From Clostridium gelidum (lineage in GTDB: Bacteria > Bacillota > Clostridia > Clostridiales > Clostridiaceae), in assembly GCF_019977655.1 (NCBI RefSeq), contig NZ_AP024849.1, positions 4,125,001 to 4,189,000 on the forward strand: 64,000 nucleotides of DNA. Direction: 5' to 3'. The translations under genes were made by a program, and so were the position numbers. The stretch's first letter is position 1; each line of letters starts with the position of its first letter. Below the pieces are notes generated by a model, which did not search any database, was not told where the DNA came from, and saw only the letters and a program-made list of their open reading frames with translations. Positions 8,417 to 17,254 of the stretch are shown one piece after another.

Positions 8417-8869
8417 TTACTTTTTTAATATATAATTTCCAATATGAAACCCATAACGTTCATAAAAAGATAATGCGTCATCATTTGCATAAACTACACT
8501 AATTTCAATATTTATTATTACATTTGATTCAAACCACCTTAACGCACTTTTCATAAGTGTACCGCCTAATCCAAACTTACGATACTCTTTTTCAATATAT
8601 ATAGATTCTATTTGACCTAAAGTATCTTCAATTGAACTTAAGCAATACCCTACATAATTCCCGTTATCACTATCTAAAATCATATCAAGTTTTACAATAC
8701 CATGTTGAGCCTTTTTATATATAGATTCCATTCTTTTGTCAAATGTAAATGTCTCATATTTATTCTTAAAATAAATTGATTTATCCAAGTGAACAGAATT
8801 AAGTTGCTTCCATAATGGCCTTATAATTTCAATTTCTTTTATATCCTTCTCAACTATACATATATTCAT
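8417..8869 (-). CDS. GNAT acetyltransferase
   Basis: A 150-residue N-acetyltransferase with the acetyl-CoA loop IYIEKEYRKFGLGGTLMKSA (about 92-111) and the C-terminal NDDALSFYERYGFHIG. GGAGGGG precedes the ATG. The acceptor is unknown. It is separated from the Vat-like gene by about 120 bases that include the sequence ATAACCACCTACCT, repeated with one change at 9107 and in part at 6463. Confidence 0.85.
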   Translation of the reverse strand: MNICIVEKDIKEIEIIRPLWKQLNSVHLDKSIYFKNKYETFTFDKRMESIYKKAQHGIVKLDMILDSDNGNYVGYCLSSIEDTLGQIESIYIEKEYRKFGLGGTLMKSALRWFESNVIINIEISVVYANDDALSFYERYGFHIGNYILKK

Positions 8870-9023
8870 AAAAGCCCCTCCATATTTTTCGCATATCTAT
8901 TACTCTTCTTTCAATTATTACTAAATTTATATTATTATAACATATTTTGTAAATAAGAAATTCTAATTTGTTTTTAGTTACTCCTATATTGTTTTTTAAC
9001 TAATAATATATTACCTCGCAAGA

Positions 9024-9059
9024 AAAAAATACCACAAATTTATTAATGTGGTATTTTTT
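9024..9059. terminator. Bidirectional terminator
   Basis: A 13-bp perfect stem (AAAAAATACCACA with TGTGGTATTTTTT) and a 10-base loop, with A and T runs on the two arms. It ends the minus-strand pepV transcript, 114 bases past its stop. Confidence 0.85.
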
Positions 9060-9139
9060 ATTTTTCAATCTAAATTTATATTAAATTCTCATTGGACTCT
9101 TAATATAACCACCTACCTAATTTAATATAAAATGTTCAA

Positions 9140-9172
9140 AGAGTAAGTTCTTGGTTGCGTTTCGCGTTTTTT
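9140..9172 (-). repeat. Short 3'-end repeat, copy 1
   Basis: Read on the minus strand, this starts immediately after the pepV stop codon: an A run, a small GC-rich hairpin (CGCGAAACGC) and then CAACCAAGAACTT. Related units follow the genes ending at 14206 and 19187. The function is unknown. Confidence 0.6.
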
Positions 9173-10582
9173 TTAAGAAGTGCATAAATCAATTATTGCT
9201 TGAGTAAATATTTTAGCACTAAGTACTAATTCATCTATGTTTGCGAATTCATCATTTCCATGCATATTATTCTCAGTTCCTGGCATTGTACAACCAAATG
9301 CTACACCATTTTTAAGATGATGTACATATGTCCCCCCACCAATTGCAAGACATTCTCCCTGTCTACCACTATATTTTTCATAACATTTTAAAAGGGTACG
9401 CACAAAATCAGAATCTGCACTTACATGATGTGCTTCAGTTAAATCATCAGAAGAAAGAATAATGTTTTCTTTTTTCATAGTATCTCTTAAAACATCACGT
9501 AAATTTTCATTTGTAGCACAAATTGGAGCTCTACAATCAAATACTCCACTAAGGCCTTCAGTATCATATTCAAAAATATTTAATGAAATAGTTAATTCCC
9601 CTGATATTTCATCACTCATCTTAACTTTACTAGCTTCACCATTAAAATCACCATGAGGAAATAACTTTTGCACTTCACATAATCTATTAAAACCCTCACT
9701 CTTTGCAAATGGCATATCTTTAAGCAATTCTAATATTCCAGTTAATGCATTATCACCCTTTTCAGGAGTAGATGCATGTGCGCCACTTCCTTTTGCAGAA
9801 ATAATCAATTTCTCATTAGCTTCTTCATGTACTGTGAATTTTATCCCAGTTTTCTTTTCAACAGCCTCTAAATACTTTTTAATTTCTTCATTATTAAAAC
9901 CTTCAATTGTAACAGTTGCTTTGTCTGGAACTACATTTGCCTTAACTCCACTTTGTACACATACTATTCTAGGAAGCATAACATCTTCTTCAAACTTAGC
10001 TTCAAATGTGCTAGCTAGACGACCTTTTTCAATATTTATAACTGGAAAATCTGCATCTGGTGAAAACGTCATAGGTGCTTCTTTTTCAATTTTATAATAA
10101 TAATCAATATCTTCACTACCACACTCTTCATCTGTCCCTAAAATAAGTCTGACATTTTTGCTAAGTGGTATATTTAAGTCTTTAACTGCTTTTAAGGCAT
10201 ACAATGCTACAATTGCTGGCCCCTTATCATCAGCACTTCCTCTACCATATAATTTTCCATCTTTTATAAGAGGTTCAAAAGGCTTTGTAACAACCCAATC
10301 GTCACTAGCTGGAACTACATCTAAATGAGCAAGGATATCTAATCCCTTTTCCTTTTCACTAAAATCAATAGTTCCAACATAATTATCATAATTCTTAGTA
10401 ATAAACCCCATTCCCTCAGCTAAATTTAATGCTGCTTCTAGTGCTTTAGCTGGACCTTTTCCAAAAGGCATTCCTTTTATCGCTTCTTCTCTATCACTTT
10501 TTATTTTGATAATGCTACATATATCATTTAGCATTTCATCTTTGTGAGTAGTAAAATAATCTTCAATTTGTTTTCTGTACAT
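9173..10582 (-). CDS. pepV: Dipeptidase PepV, M20 family
   Basis: A cytoplasmic di-zinc aminodipeptidase that releases amino acids from dipeptides. All metal and catalytic motifs are present: AHLDVV (H86, D88), GRGSADDKG (D119), GTDEECGS (general base and ligand Glu near 152-153), SPDADFP and the C-terminal GGGTYVHH. The length, 469 residues, is typical of PepV. The frame extends upstream to 10603, but ATG at 10582 follows AAGGAG by seven bases and matches the family N-terminus (MYRKQIEDYF). A single-gene transcript is likely. Confidence 0.93.
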   Translation of the reverse strand: MYRKQIEDYFTTHKDEMLNDICSIIKIKSDREEAIKGMPFGKGPAKALEAALNLAEGMGFITKNYDNYVGTIDFSEKEKGLDILAHLDVVPASDDWVVTKPFEPLIKDGKLYGRGSADDKGPAIVALYALKAVKDLNIPLSKNVRLILGTDEECGSEDIDYYYKIEKEAPMTFSPDADFPVINIEKGRLASTFEAKFEEDVMLPRIVCVQSGVKANVVPDKATVTIEGFNNEEIKKYLEAVEKKTGIKFTVHEEANEKLIISAKGSGAHASTPEKGDNALTGILELLKDMPFAKSEGFNRLCEVQKLFPHGDFNGEASKVKMSDEISGELTISLNIFEYDTEGLSGVFDCRAPICATNENLRDVLRDTMKKENIILSSDDLTEAHHVSADSDFVRTLLKCYEKYSGRQGECLAIGGGTYVHHLKNGVAFGCTMPGTENNMHGNDEFANIDELVLSAKIFTQAIIDLCTS

Positions 10583-10720
10583 TATAGTTCTCCTTCCATT
10601 CACCCCTCTTTTGGTAATTTACTATGGGGTACTTACTATTATATTATAATACTTTAATAATTATTTTATTAAATATTAATGAAATAATTAAATATTTAAT
10701 GTGTATATCTTTTTTAAATC

Positions 10721-11085
10721 TTAATTATTTATTTTATCAGCTGTCATTATAAATAAAGAATATTTTAATTCTTCTTCATCAATTTCACGTGTACTTTTAT
10801 AAAATGTTTGTGATTTAACATTAGAAAATCCATTATGACCGTTAAATCCAGCTTCATTTAAATGAAACCTTCCATCATCTTCATTTAATCAACAATACAT
10901 AATGTACCATTTGAATTAATCATATTATAGAATTTTTTTAATAATTTATCTATATCCACAATATGATGTAAAGCCATTGAACTATATATAACATGGTACT
11001 TTTCATCCAAAGAATTTTCTATCAAATCATAGCAATAACTATTTATATTTTTCAAATTTAGTTTTTTTATTTTTTTATTAATTCA
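10721..11085 (-). pseudogene. Decayed SAM methyltransferase copy
   Basis: Closely related to the last two-thirds of the methyltransferase at 4162-4773: IYSSMALHHIVDIDKL, NGTLCIVD, GFNGHNGFSN and SLFIMTADKI can all be read. It lacks the N-terminal SAM motif I, has a one-base loss after CIVD that shifts the frame, and lacks the dozen residues between two NGFS-coding repeats. It is not functional. The flanking 10583-10720 is AT-rich with no gene. Confidence 0.85.
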
Positions 11086-11114
11086 TGATTTAAGAAATAT
11101 CTACAAATCAAATA

Positions 11115-11456
11115 CTAATCAACTTTGAAATACTTTTTAAGTTTGTTAGCCTTACTTGAATATTGTTCAACAGATAAATATCCAATCTCCTTCAATTCAT
11201 TTAGGACTTTTGCATATTTTTGATACTGCTCATAGTCTTTTTTATCAACACTTTTGTTCTTATATAGTTTTATTACTTGCTCAAGTTCAGTATCACTTAA
11301 TATTTCTATATCCCGTAATTTAACTAATCCAATATTATTATTTTCTGTGATTATTTTTTCTGTCTTGTTTAACAATGGATTAATTGCTAACCTAACTGAA
11401 AAATATATTATTACAAATAGAATCATTGATAAAATTAAAATTGTTCCTATATCCAT
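11115..11456 (-). CDS. Membrane-anchored SHOCT-like protein
   Basis: A 113-residue protein with one N-terminal membrane segment (residues 4-25, ILILSMILFVIIYFSV) and a charged C-terminal part. The last 40 residues (LNELKEIGYLSVEQYSSKAN KLKKYF, shown in two pieces) resemble the SHOCT short-helix motif that often ends membrane proteins. AAGGTGG precedes the ATG. The function is unknown. It stands between a pseudogene and a gene remnant. Confidence 0.6.
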   Translation of the reverse strand: MDIGTILILSMILFVIIYFSVRLAINPLLNKTEKIITENNNIGLVKLRDIEILSDTELEQVIKLYKNKSVDKKDYEQYQKYAKVLNELKEIGYLSVEQYSSKANKLKKYFKVD

Positions 11457-11633
11457 TTTATAGATCCACCTTATATTCTAAAGATTTAATAAAATTCACA
11501 ATATTTACTATTCCAAATTAATTATAACATAAATTGTAATATAAAATTATACTCTAACTTCAAAGAACATCTTTTTTATTATTTACTACATAAAATCTAC
11601 AGATTGCAAACCTGAGCAGTAAAATAAAGAAAT

Positions 11634-11714
11634 TTATGCTATAGGATCTCTAACTATTACTTCTAAATTATTACCATTAATTATTCCAAATGGATATTCC
11701 TTTGCATATGTAAA
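11634..11714 (-). pseudogene. Orphan C-terminal gene fragment
   Basis: The frame FTYAKEYPFGIINGNNLEVI then VRDPIA and stop has no start. The NGNNLEV phrasing recalls the end of VOC/glyoxalase-fold proteins, but this is a guess. The rest of 11457-11785 holds only this fragment and a terminator. Confidence 0.35.
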
Positions 11715-11758
11715 AAAATATCGTAAATTCATTTTAAACTAAATAATACGATATTTTT
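11714..11758 (-). terminator. Terminator of the MFS gene
   Basis: AAAAATATCGTA pairs with TACGATATTTTT. On the minus strand this is a stem with a T run, 28 bases past the MFS stop codon. A nearly identical stem ends the gene at 16667. Confidence 0.7.
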
Positions 11759-11785
11759 AATTATCTTTTTTATTCTTATCAATTA

Positions 11786-13123
11786 TTAATCATCCAAAGC
11801 TTTTATATATTTGTTTCTTCTAAACATACAACATACAGCAAATCCTGTAATTCCAATTATAATAAAAATAATAGATATCCCAGAGCCCTTACCACTTCCT
11901 ACAATCATAGAAAGTATTTGCTTAAGATAAGAATTTGAAGCCATTATTGGTTCGAAACATTTATCTGCTAATATTCCACCTAATATATATCCAATAGGTA
12001 TTGTGGCATATTGAATAGTATTTCTTGCTGAGAATACACGACCTTGTATTTCTATCGGAACTTTAGTTCTCATTAAAACTTCTACATTTCCAGTTAAAAA
12101 AGGAACTGCAATATGTCCTGCGAGTACTGCAAATGACCAAATATAAGCATTCCCGCCTATTCCAAGTAAAGTGTTACAAATCAAAAAAGAGAAAGTGATA
12201 GAATTAAATATTGTATTTACTTTGCTCTTAGAAGTTTTTTTTATGGTAAATAAAATACTTCCAATAACCCCACCAATACCTACAAATGATGTAATGACTC
12301 CAAGAATAATTTTATTATTATCTGTTCTAGCTAAAATCATTGGAGTTAAATTACAATTATATATTGATGCAATCAAATTCACAAAACCCATAAAAATTAT
12401 TAAATGTAAAATGCTTTTATTGTTAAAAATATAAGAAACTCCATCCAAACAATCTGCTAAAGTACTTAATTTTTGTTTCTTTTTATACGCTACATAATCT
12501 GGTATCTTAACACAAAATAGTAATGCTATAAATGCTACAAAAAAAGTACTAAGGTCAATAAATAAAATTACTTTCGTTCCTCCAAAAGCATATATAGATG
12601 TGGCAACTAAAGGTGTAAATGTTGTAACCATTGAAGAAGATAATGATTGCAATCCGCTTATCTTAATATAATGCCTTTTAGGTACAATCATAGTAACTGC
12701 TACACTTGAAGCAGGTGATTGAAATGCATTCATTATTCCAAGTATAACATTTATAATATACAAATAACTTATTTCAAGTCTATTGTTGAACAATAAAATC
12801 AATACAAATACTGAGCAAATAGCTGCAATTGTATCAGATATAATCATTATTAATTTTTTATTCCACTTATCTATAAATGTTCCTGCTAAAAAACTAAGTA
12901 AAATACTAGGTAATAGTGAACATATCATAAGCATCGAAATTGACAATACAGAATCTTGTTTCTCAAATGCCCAAACAATAAGTGAAAAACTTGTCATGCT
13001 ACTGCCAAATTGTGATAATGATTGACTACTCCATAATATCAAGAAATTTTTTAGCTCTTTTAATATTTCTAATTGTTGAAGATCTTTTATTCTTTTTAAT
13101 TTGTGTATATTTTTTATTTTCAT
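11786..13123 (-). CDS. MFS efflux transporter, macrolide-efflux-like
   Basis: A 445-residue major facilitator with about 12 hydrophobic segments. The N-terminus LILWSSQSLSQFGSSMTSFS is typical of the MFS_3 (MefA-type) drug exporters, and the A-loop motif is LAGTFIDKWNKKLIM. It probably uses proton motive force to export a drug or metabolite. AAGGAG lies 10 bases before ATG. The 5' leader contains a short ORF and competing stems (13141-13262), which supports antibiotic-responsive control. The substrate is unknown. Confidence 0.85.
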   Translation of the reverse strand: MKIKNIHKLKRIKDLQQLEILKELKNFLILWSSQSLSQFGSSMTSFSLIVWAFEKQDSVLSISMLMICSLLPSILLSFLAGTFIDKWNKKLIMIISDTIAAICSVFVLILLFNNRLEISYLYIINVILGIMNAFQSPASSVAVTMIVPKRHYIKISGLQSLSSSMVTTFTPLVATSIYAFGGTKVILFIDLSTFFVAFIALLFCVKIPDYVAYKKKQKLSTLADCLDGVSYIFNNKSILHLIIFMGFVNLIASIYNCNLTPMILARTDNNKIILGVITSFVGIGGVIGSILFTIKKTSKSKVNTIFNSITFSFLICNTLLGIGGNAYIWSFAVLAGHIAVPFLTGNVEVLMRTKVPIEIQGRVFSARNTIQYATIPIGYILGGILADKCFEPIMASNSYLKQILSMIVGSGKGSGISIIFIIIGITGFAVCCMFRRNKYIKALDD

Positions 13124-13128
13124 TTTAA

Positions 13129-13238
13129 CTTTGCTCCTTAAATTTAATAAAATAATTAAGTATGCAAAGCCTTTACAATGAGCAGTTCTAACTTACTCCA
13201 TACATGCAACTGCTCATAGCTGACTTTGCATGGAGTAA
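13129..13238 (-). promoter_or_regulatory. Attenuator-like leader of the MFS gene
   Basis: Three pairings are possible in the minus-strand RNA. Stem A is 13224-13231 with 13162-13169 (8 bp). Stem B is 13208-13217 with 13178-13187 (10 bp). Stem C is 13230-13238 with 13193-13201 (9 bp). A can enclose B, but C excludes both. In addition, 13164-13169 can pair with 13129-13134, next to the MFS ribosome binding site. The 5' arms of A and C lie inside the leader ORF, so a stalled ribosome would change the fold. Which fold is the ON state is not clear from sequence. Confidence 0.6.
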
Positions 13239-13262
13239 AATTCTTGTTCTCTTTTTACACAT
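13188..13262 (-). CDS. Leader peptide upstream of the MFS gene, 24 residues
   Basis: ATG at 13262 follows AAAGGAAGG by seven bases. The peptide begins MCKKRTRILLHAKSAM, ends SSCMYGVS and stops with TAG, 64 bases upstream of the MFS ATG. Its codons 9-13 form the 5' arms of two alternative RNA stems. This layout matches ribosome-mediated attenuators of erm, msr and mef genes, where drug-stalled translation of a leader opens the next gene. The peptide sequence itself is not one I recognise. Confidence 0.6.
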   Translation of the reverse strand: MCKKRTRILLHAKSAMSSCMYGVS

Positions 13263-13317
13263 AATCTTACCTTCCTTTATGCCTAGTTAATTTTGATAAT
13301 ATATCGAACTTTCTTGC

Positions 13318-13980
13318 TTATTCCCCTAATGTGAGTTGACTTCCCCTCTCCTTGACTAACGTATTGTAGAAAGTTCCCATAGATACTTCAATATAAGGAC
13401 TTACGAAAATCATTCCAAGAGACATAATTCCAAGAGCATATTCTTTAAACCAAAACCATACCACAAAACTTGGCACTAAGGATAATACAATCCAACCTAT
13501 AAAACTTAAGTATAATTTGAATATATCCATCTTATGCCCGTCAGTCATCTCAATACTTTTATTTATTGCTTCGTCAATACCAATTTTAGGATTATCAACC
13601 CATATATAAAACGTCATAGAATACTTAATAGATGCTATAATACCTGGAACTACCAATAGCAATGTCCATAATCCGATGTAAATGTTAACTACTATTGTCA
13701 TTCCCAAGCCCTTCCAAAATCTCTTGCATTCAGAAAAAATTTCCGAAAATTCAGCATCCTCACCTCTGACTATATGTAACATTATAGCTGTATACCCAAA
13801 TATCAATAGTGCATTAGAAATAGTTGTTAATATAGAAAACCATATACTGCTAGACTCCGGTATAAAATCTCCTATAATACTAACAATGCTATACACTAAA
13901 GAACTTACTATTGCAACCTTCCAATTTCCTTTTAAACTGAGTCTTGCATTTTCTCTTATTTCGTTATTATTAATCTCCAT
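13318..13980 (-). CDS. DUF975 family membrane protein
   Basis: A 220-residue integral membrane protein with the DUF975 layout: MEINNNEIRENARLSLKGNW at the start, then about five hydrophobic segments, and the conserved PGIIASIKYSMTFYIWVDNP before SIEMTDGHKMDIFKL. These proteins are common in Firmicutes and have no established role. The RBS is in GGATTTGGGGGAAG. A truncated paralog lies at 6506-6659. Confidence 0.85.
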   Translation of the reverse strand: MEINNNEIRENARLSLKGNWKVAIVSSLVYSIVSIIGDFIPESSSIWFSILTTISNALLIFGYTAIMLHIVRGEDAEFSEIFSECKRFWKGLGMTIVVNIYIGLWTLLLVVPGIIASIKYSMTFYIWVDNPKIGIDEAINKSIEMTDGHKMDIFKLYLSFIGWIVLSLVPSFVVWFWFKEYALGIMSLGMIFVSPYIEVSMGTFYNTLVKERGSQLTLGE

Positions 13981-14112
13981 ATTTCTTCCCCCAAATCCTT
14001 TCTCTTACTCTATTATATATATTAACATTTTCACATATAATATAATTAGTATAATTTACAACTTACTAATTTATAATATTTTGCCATTTTGTACTTTTTA
14101 CTTAATTTCTTA

Positions 14113-14205
14113 ATTGTGCTTCGCACTTTTTTTATATGTGCGTATCTTCTTATAGGTGAAAAGTTCTTGGTTGCACTTCGTGCCTTTTTCATTGGTGCGT
14201 GCTTT
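14113..14205 (-). repeat. Short 3'-end repeat, tandem copy 2
   Basis: Two tiny hairpins, GTGCTTCGCAC with seven T (14116-14133) and GCACTTCGTGC with five T (14173-14188), flank AAGTTCTTGGTTGC (plus strand, 14161-14174). On the minus strand the unit follows the GNAT stop codon: A-rich, hairpin, CAACCAAGAACTT. The 13981-14112 stretch before it is featureless AT-rich DNA. Confidence 0.6.
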
Positions 14206-14640
14206 TTAATCTGTGTACATTTTTCTAAATCCTCTTACCCCATCAATAAATCCTAAATTTTCATAAAATACATGGGCTCCTTTTCGATAATCAGAAGATA
14301 CAAGAATTGCATAATCACAATTCTTTTCTTTAGCAAATTCATCTAAAGCCGTCATTATTTTTTTACCTACTCCTTGACCTCTAACGTCCTCGTTAATAAT
14401 TACATCTTCAATTACTAAAAATGGGTTTCCTCCTACTGAAAGACATTTACAACATACTCCAAGTGCAGAACCAATAATCTTATTGTTCTCTTTAGCCGCT
14501 ATTATTAAGTACTGTTCATCTTGTAGTATTTCTTTGTATATTTCAATTGACTTTTCTAATGAATTCTCAAAAGGAGTAAGCTCCTTATATAATTCTAATA
14601 AACCTTCAATATCTTCTAACTTTAACTTTTCAATAACCAT
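14206..14640 (-). CDS. GNAT acetyltransferase
   Basis: A 144-residue N-acetyltransferase. It has VIEDVIINEDVRGQGVGKKI with the acetyl-CoA Q/R-x-x-G-x-G/A loop (about 93-101), and the C-terminal HVFYENLGFIDGVRGF. AAGGAAG lies before the ATG. Two remnants of the same subfamily lie at 6684 and 7027. The acceptor is unknown. It follows the interrupted 4Fe-4S gene on the same strand. Confidence 0.85.
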   Translation of the reverse strand: MVIEKLKLEDIEGLLELYKELTPFENSLEKSIEIYKEILQDEQYLIIAAKENNKIIGSALGVCCKCLSVGGNPFLVIEDVIINEDVRGQGVGKKIMTALDEFAKEKNCDYAILVSSDYRKGAHVFYENLGFIDGVRGFRKMYTD

Positions 14641-14684
14641 TCTTCAACTTCCTTTCTGTGTATCTCCACCACACAATAAGCTTA

Positions 14685-15512
14685 CTAAGATTTAAGTGCA
14701 TTTTTAGGGCATGCTCTAATACACTCTTTACATACAATACACTCTGTTCCATTTTTACGATTTCTCTTATTATCTAGCATGTCCACATCCATTGGGCAAA
14801 CAGATCTACACTTATTGCATGATATACATTTATTTTTGTCCACTTTAATTCTTAATAAAGAAAAATAACTCATGGGCTTCAAAAATACTGTGATGGGACA
14901 AATATACTTACAAAAAGCTCTATTATCCTTTAACTTAAATGCAAGAGCTATTCCTATAACATAATAAAGTATATTTCATATTATAAAGCTTTGAAACATT
15001 ATATTCTCAATATTGTCTACTTTAAATAAAAACAAACTACCAATAAACGAAAATGAAAATATAAACACAATATATCTTATATAAGAAATTTTTTTTACAC
15101 GTGGATTTTGTGGTGTCTTATATGGTAATAAATCTAAAATCATAGCCGTCCAGCATGCATATCCACACCAACCTCTAGCAAAAATTAATGGTCCAGCAAT
15201 TTTTGCTACAATGTAGTGAATTGTAGCAGCTTGGAAAACACCTAAAAATAAATAGTACCAAAATCCTTCTATTTGCATATTCTCCTTGCAAAATATCCCT
15301 AAAAACACAAACATATAAAGACCTACACCAAATTGAACAATTAATCTAGAATATTTCCATCCTTTTATAAATAAAACCATTCCAACTGATACAAAGCTTC
15401 CTATATAAATAAAATTGAATAAATAAAAATAATTTCCAGAGCTGACACTTAAAGTAATGCCAATTCCAAGAAAAAGCATTAATATAGCAATTGGTAATAG
15501 GTATTTTTTCAT
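14685..15512 (-). pseudogene. 4Fe-4S membrane protein (NapH/NosR-like), TGA-interrupted
   Basis: One continuous frame of 275 codons, broken only by TGA at 14976-14978 (codon 179). The first part has about five membrane segments and RGWCGYACWTAMI, the polyferredoxin-type CxxxC motif. After the TGA come NILYYVIGIALAF, then NRAFCKYICP and two 4Fe-4S clusters (CISCNKCRSVCP and CIVCKECIRACP). The residue before NILYY is expected to be Trp, so TGG to TGA is the simplest change. Electron transfer at the membrane was the likely role. It may be a pseudogene or, less likely, read through. Confidence 0.75.
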
Positions 15513-15913
15513 AATTCCCTATCTCTCATTTCAATTTCAGTGCCTTCTGGTGCTTTAATTTTACATAAACAATTATTTTCAACTTTGTATATTGCTTCTC
15601 CATTTTTAAGCTTAAACTTGGTATAACCCAATTCTTTTATTCTATTAACTTCTTCGTGTACATTGTCTACCAAGAAACACATATGTACTATTCCTGCATT
15701 TAACTCATTCCAATTATTTAACTTATCTTCTTTTTTATTAGTTTGCAATTCAATCATGAATGTGCCTAATTTTAACCATGTATTAAAATCTCTATTGTGA
15801 AAGTTCTTTGTTTCTTGCACAACTTCAAATCCTAAAATATCAGTATAAAATTCAAGGGATTCTCTATAATTTTCAGTTTGAATACATACATGATGTATCA
15901 TTTTTATTCCCAT
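15509..15913 (-). CDS. VOC superfamily (glyoxalase-like) protein
   Basis: A 134-residue protein with two beta-alpha-beta-beta-beta repeats. It opens IKMIHHVCIQTENYRESLEF and has metal-site candidates His (HHVCIQT), Glu (MIELQTN), His (IVHMCFLV) and Glu (EIEMRD). The family includes lactoylglutathione lyase, dioxygenases and drug-binding resistance proteins, and the substrate is unknown. Its last four bases overlap the next gene's ATG, so the two are co-translated. A nearly identical decayed copy lies at 6791-7035. Confidence 0.85.
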   Translation of the reverse strand: MGIKMIHHVCIQTENYRESLEFYTDILGFEVVQETKNFHNRDFNTWLKLGTFMIELQTNKKEDKLNNWNELNAGIVHMCFLVDNVHEEVNRIKELGYTKFKLKNGEAIYKVENNCLCKIKAPEGTEIEMRDREL

Positions 15914-15941
15914 AATATCCTCGCTTTTTTAATTAATTTAT

Positions 15942-16385
15942 TTATAAATCTTTTTTCAAATACAGCATATCAGCGCACTGAGCATTACCTTCAAAAATTG
16001 ATTTAGGGTAATTATCTACAAAAAAGTTCTTCACAGTATGCGAATACTGAAATCCTAATTTATTATAAAATGGAACTGCTGCGCTTGTAGTTCCAACAAA
16101 CATTTCTTTATAATTTTTTTTGTATATATTAGAAATATGATCTATAATTCTTTTTGCGTATCCTTTCATTTGATGTTCTTCAGTTGTTGCAATATTCTTT
16201 AATTCACATTCTGTATTTGATATTTCAATAACAACTGCTTCACAAAGTATTTTATTTTCATCATTTAGTACATACATTTCTCCCTTATCAAGATACAAAT
16301 CAATCATTTCTTCACAAGGATCTGCAAGCAATAACAATGGTAAATACTCTTTCTTATTGCTTTTAATTTGTTCAATTGTAAACAT
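15942..16385 (-). CDS. GNAT acetyltransferase
   Basis: An N-acetyltransferase of about 147 residues with NIATTEEHQMKGYAKRIIDH (acetyl-CoA loop) and AAVPFYNKLGFQYSH. The frame could open at TTG 16394, but that codon lies three bases from AGGAG. ATG at 16385, after AGGAGAAGTTGATTAAT, is preferred. It lies 28 bases before the VOC gene on the same strand, so probably one transcript. The acceptor is unknown. Confidence 0.85.
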   Translation of the reverse strand: MFTIEQIKSNKKEYLPLLLLADPCEEMIDLYLDKGEMYVLNDENKILCEAVVIEISNTECELKNIATTEEHQMKGYAKRIIDHISNIYKKNYKEMFVGTTSAAVPFYNKLGFQYSHTVKNFFVDNYPKSIFEGNAQCADMLYLKKDL

Positions 16386-16617
16386 ATTAATCAACTTCTC
16401 CTAAAATCTAATTAAATTTCTTTTCAAATAATACTTATTTTACATTCTCATATATATTTCTTATAACTCGATACCCCACCTTTTATATATTTAACATGAA
16501 AATTATAACATATTTCCCATGCTTAATATATCCAATCTTATATAATTACATTTAAATTCTATACCTTTACTATAAAAATTTCCTTTTTCCGTAATATTTT
16601 TTACTTATTGAGTAAAA

Positions 16618-16656
16618 AAATATCGTAAATTCATTTTATTGAATACTACGATATTT
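16618..16656 (-). terminator. Terminator of the GyrI-like gene
   Basis: AAATATCGTA with TACGATATTT plus an inner ATTCA/TGAAT extension. On the minus strand an A/T-rich tail follows. It is nearly the same stem as at 11714, 10 bases past the gene's stop codon. Confidence 0.7.
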
Positions 16657-16666
16657 ATAATTATTT

Positions 16667-17254
16667 TTATTCTATAGCACTTACCTTATAACGTAAAACA
16701 GTTTTTAATTTTGATATTTCTGTTTTACGGCCATCAGAAATATATATTTCTCTATGGACTTTTGTTATTCTTTTTAAGTTATTTTGCTCACAATATTCTT
16801 TCATCATAGCAAAACTATTTGGTTCATCATCATAGGAACCAACATGAAGCATCTGTACGCATAATCCATCATTCATATTACCAAAGGTTACACATTCTAA
16901 TAATGGATGTGGTTTTTTCTTTTTGACTATTTCAATTGCTTTCATAGCAATTTCTTCTGTTACAAAATCTGGCTGCCTAATCATAATATTATATATAAGT
17001 TCATTTTTATCAAGAGTGTCTTGCAATTTCCCTTTTTCACTCATATCCCAAACACCTTCTAAAGGAAAAACAGTATAATCAAAGTATCCATCTGGTATCA
17101 CTCCATTTTTATGCATCATTTTTACTGCATAAGAAAGAGAATATAAAACCCCTATTGCTTCAGAGAATTTCTCATCATTTGGATTCCCGTTTCCTTTAAT
17201 CATAAAAAATTTACATTCTGGGACTGTAATTAATTCCACTTTGTTTTTTTGCAT
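16667..17254 (-). CDS. GyrI-like small-molecule-binding protein
   Basis: A 195-residue free-standing GyrI-like protein (VPECKFFMIKGNGNPNDEKF; YFDYTVFPLEGVWDMSEKG). The family binds amphipathic drugs, and some members are hydrolases. The ATG at 17254 has no good ribosome site. Upstream at 17293 an ATG with AGGAGGTAAAG gives MKFE-TGA-KKHDKELY in the same frame, and the family expects MKxEW there. The natural gene was therefore probably 16667-17293 and now carries TGA for Trp5. Translation may restart at 17254. It may function in reduced amount or be a young pseudogene. Confidence 0.75.
   Translation of the reverse strand: MQKNKVELITVPECKFFMIKGNGNPNDEKFSEAIGVLYSLSYAVKMMHKNGVIPDGYFDYTVFPLEGVWDMSEKGKLQDTLDKNELIYNIMIRQPDFVTEEIAMKAIEIVKKKKPHPLLECVTFGNMNDGLCVQMLHVGSYDDEPNSFAMMKEYCEQNNLKRITKVHREIYISDGRKTEISKLKTVLRYKVSAIE

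Noticed and set aside
14976..14978. TGA as a selenocysteine codon
   Set aside because: It lies at the start of a membrane segment where Trp fits, with no redox partner residue and no evident SECIS-like stem directly after it.
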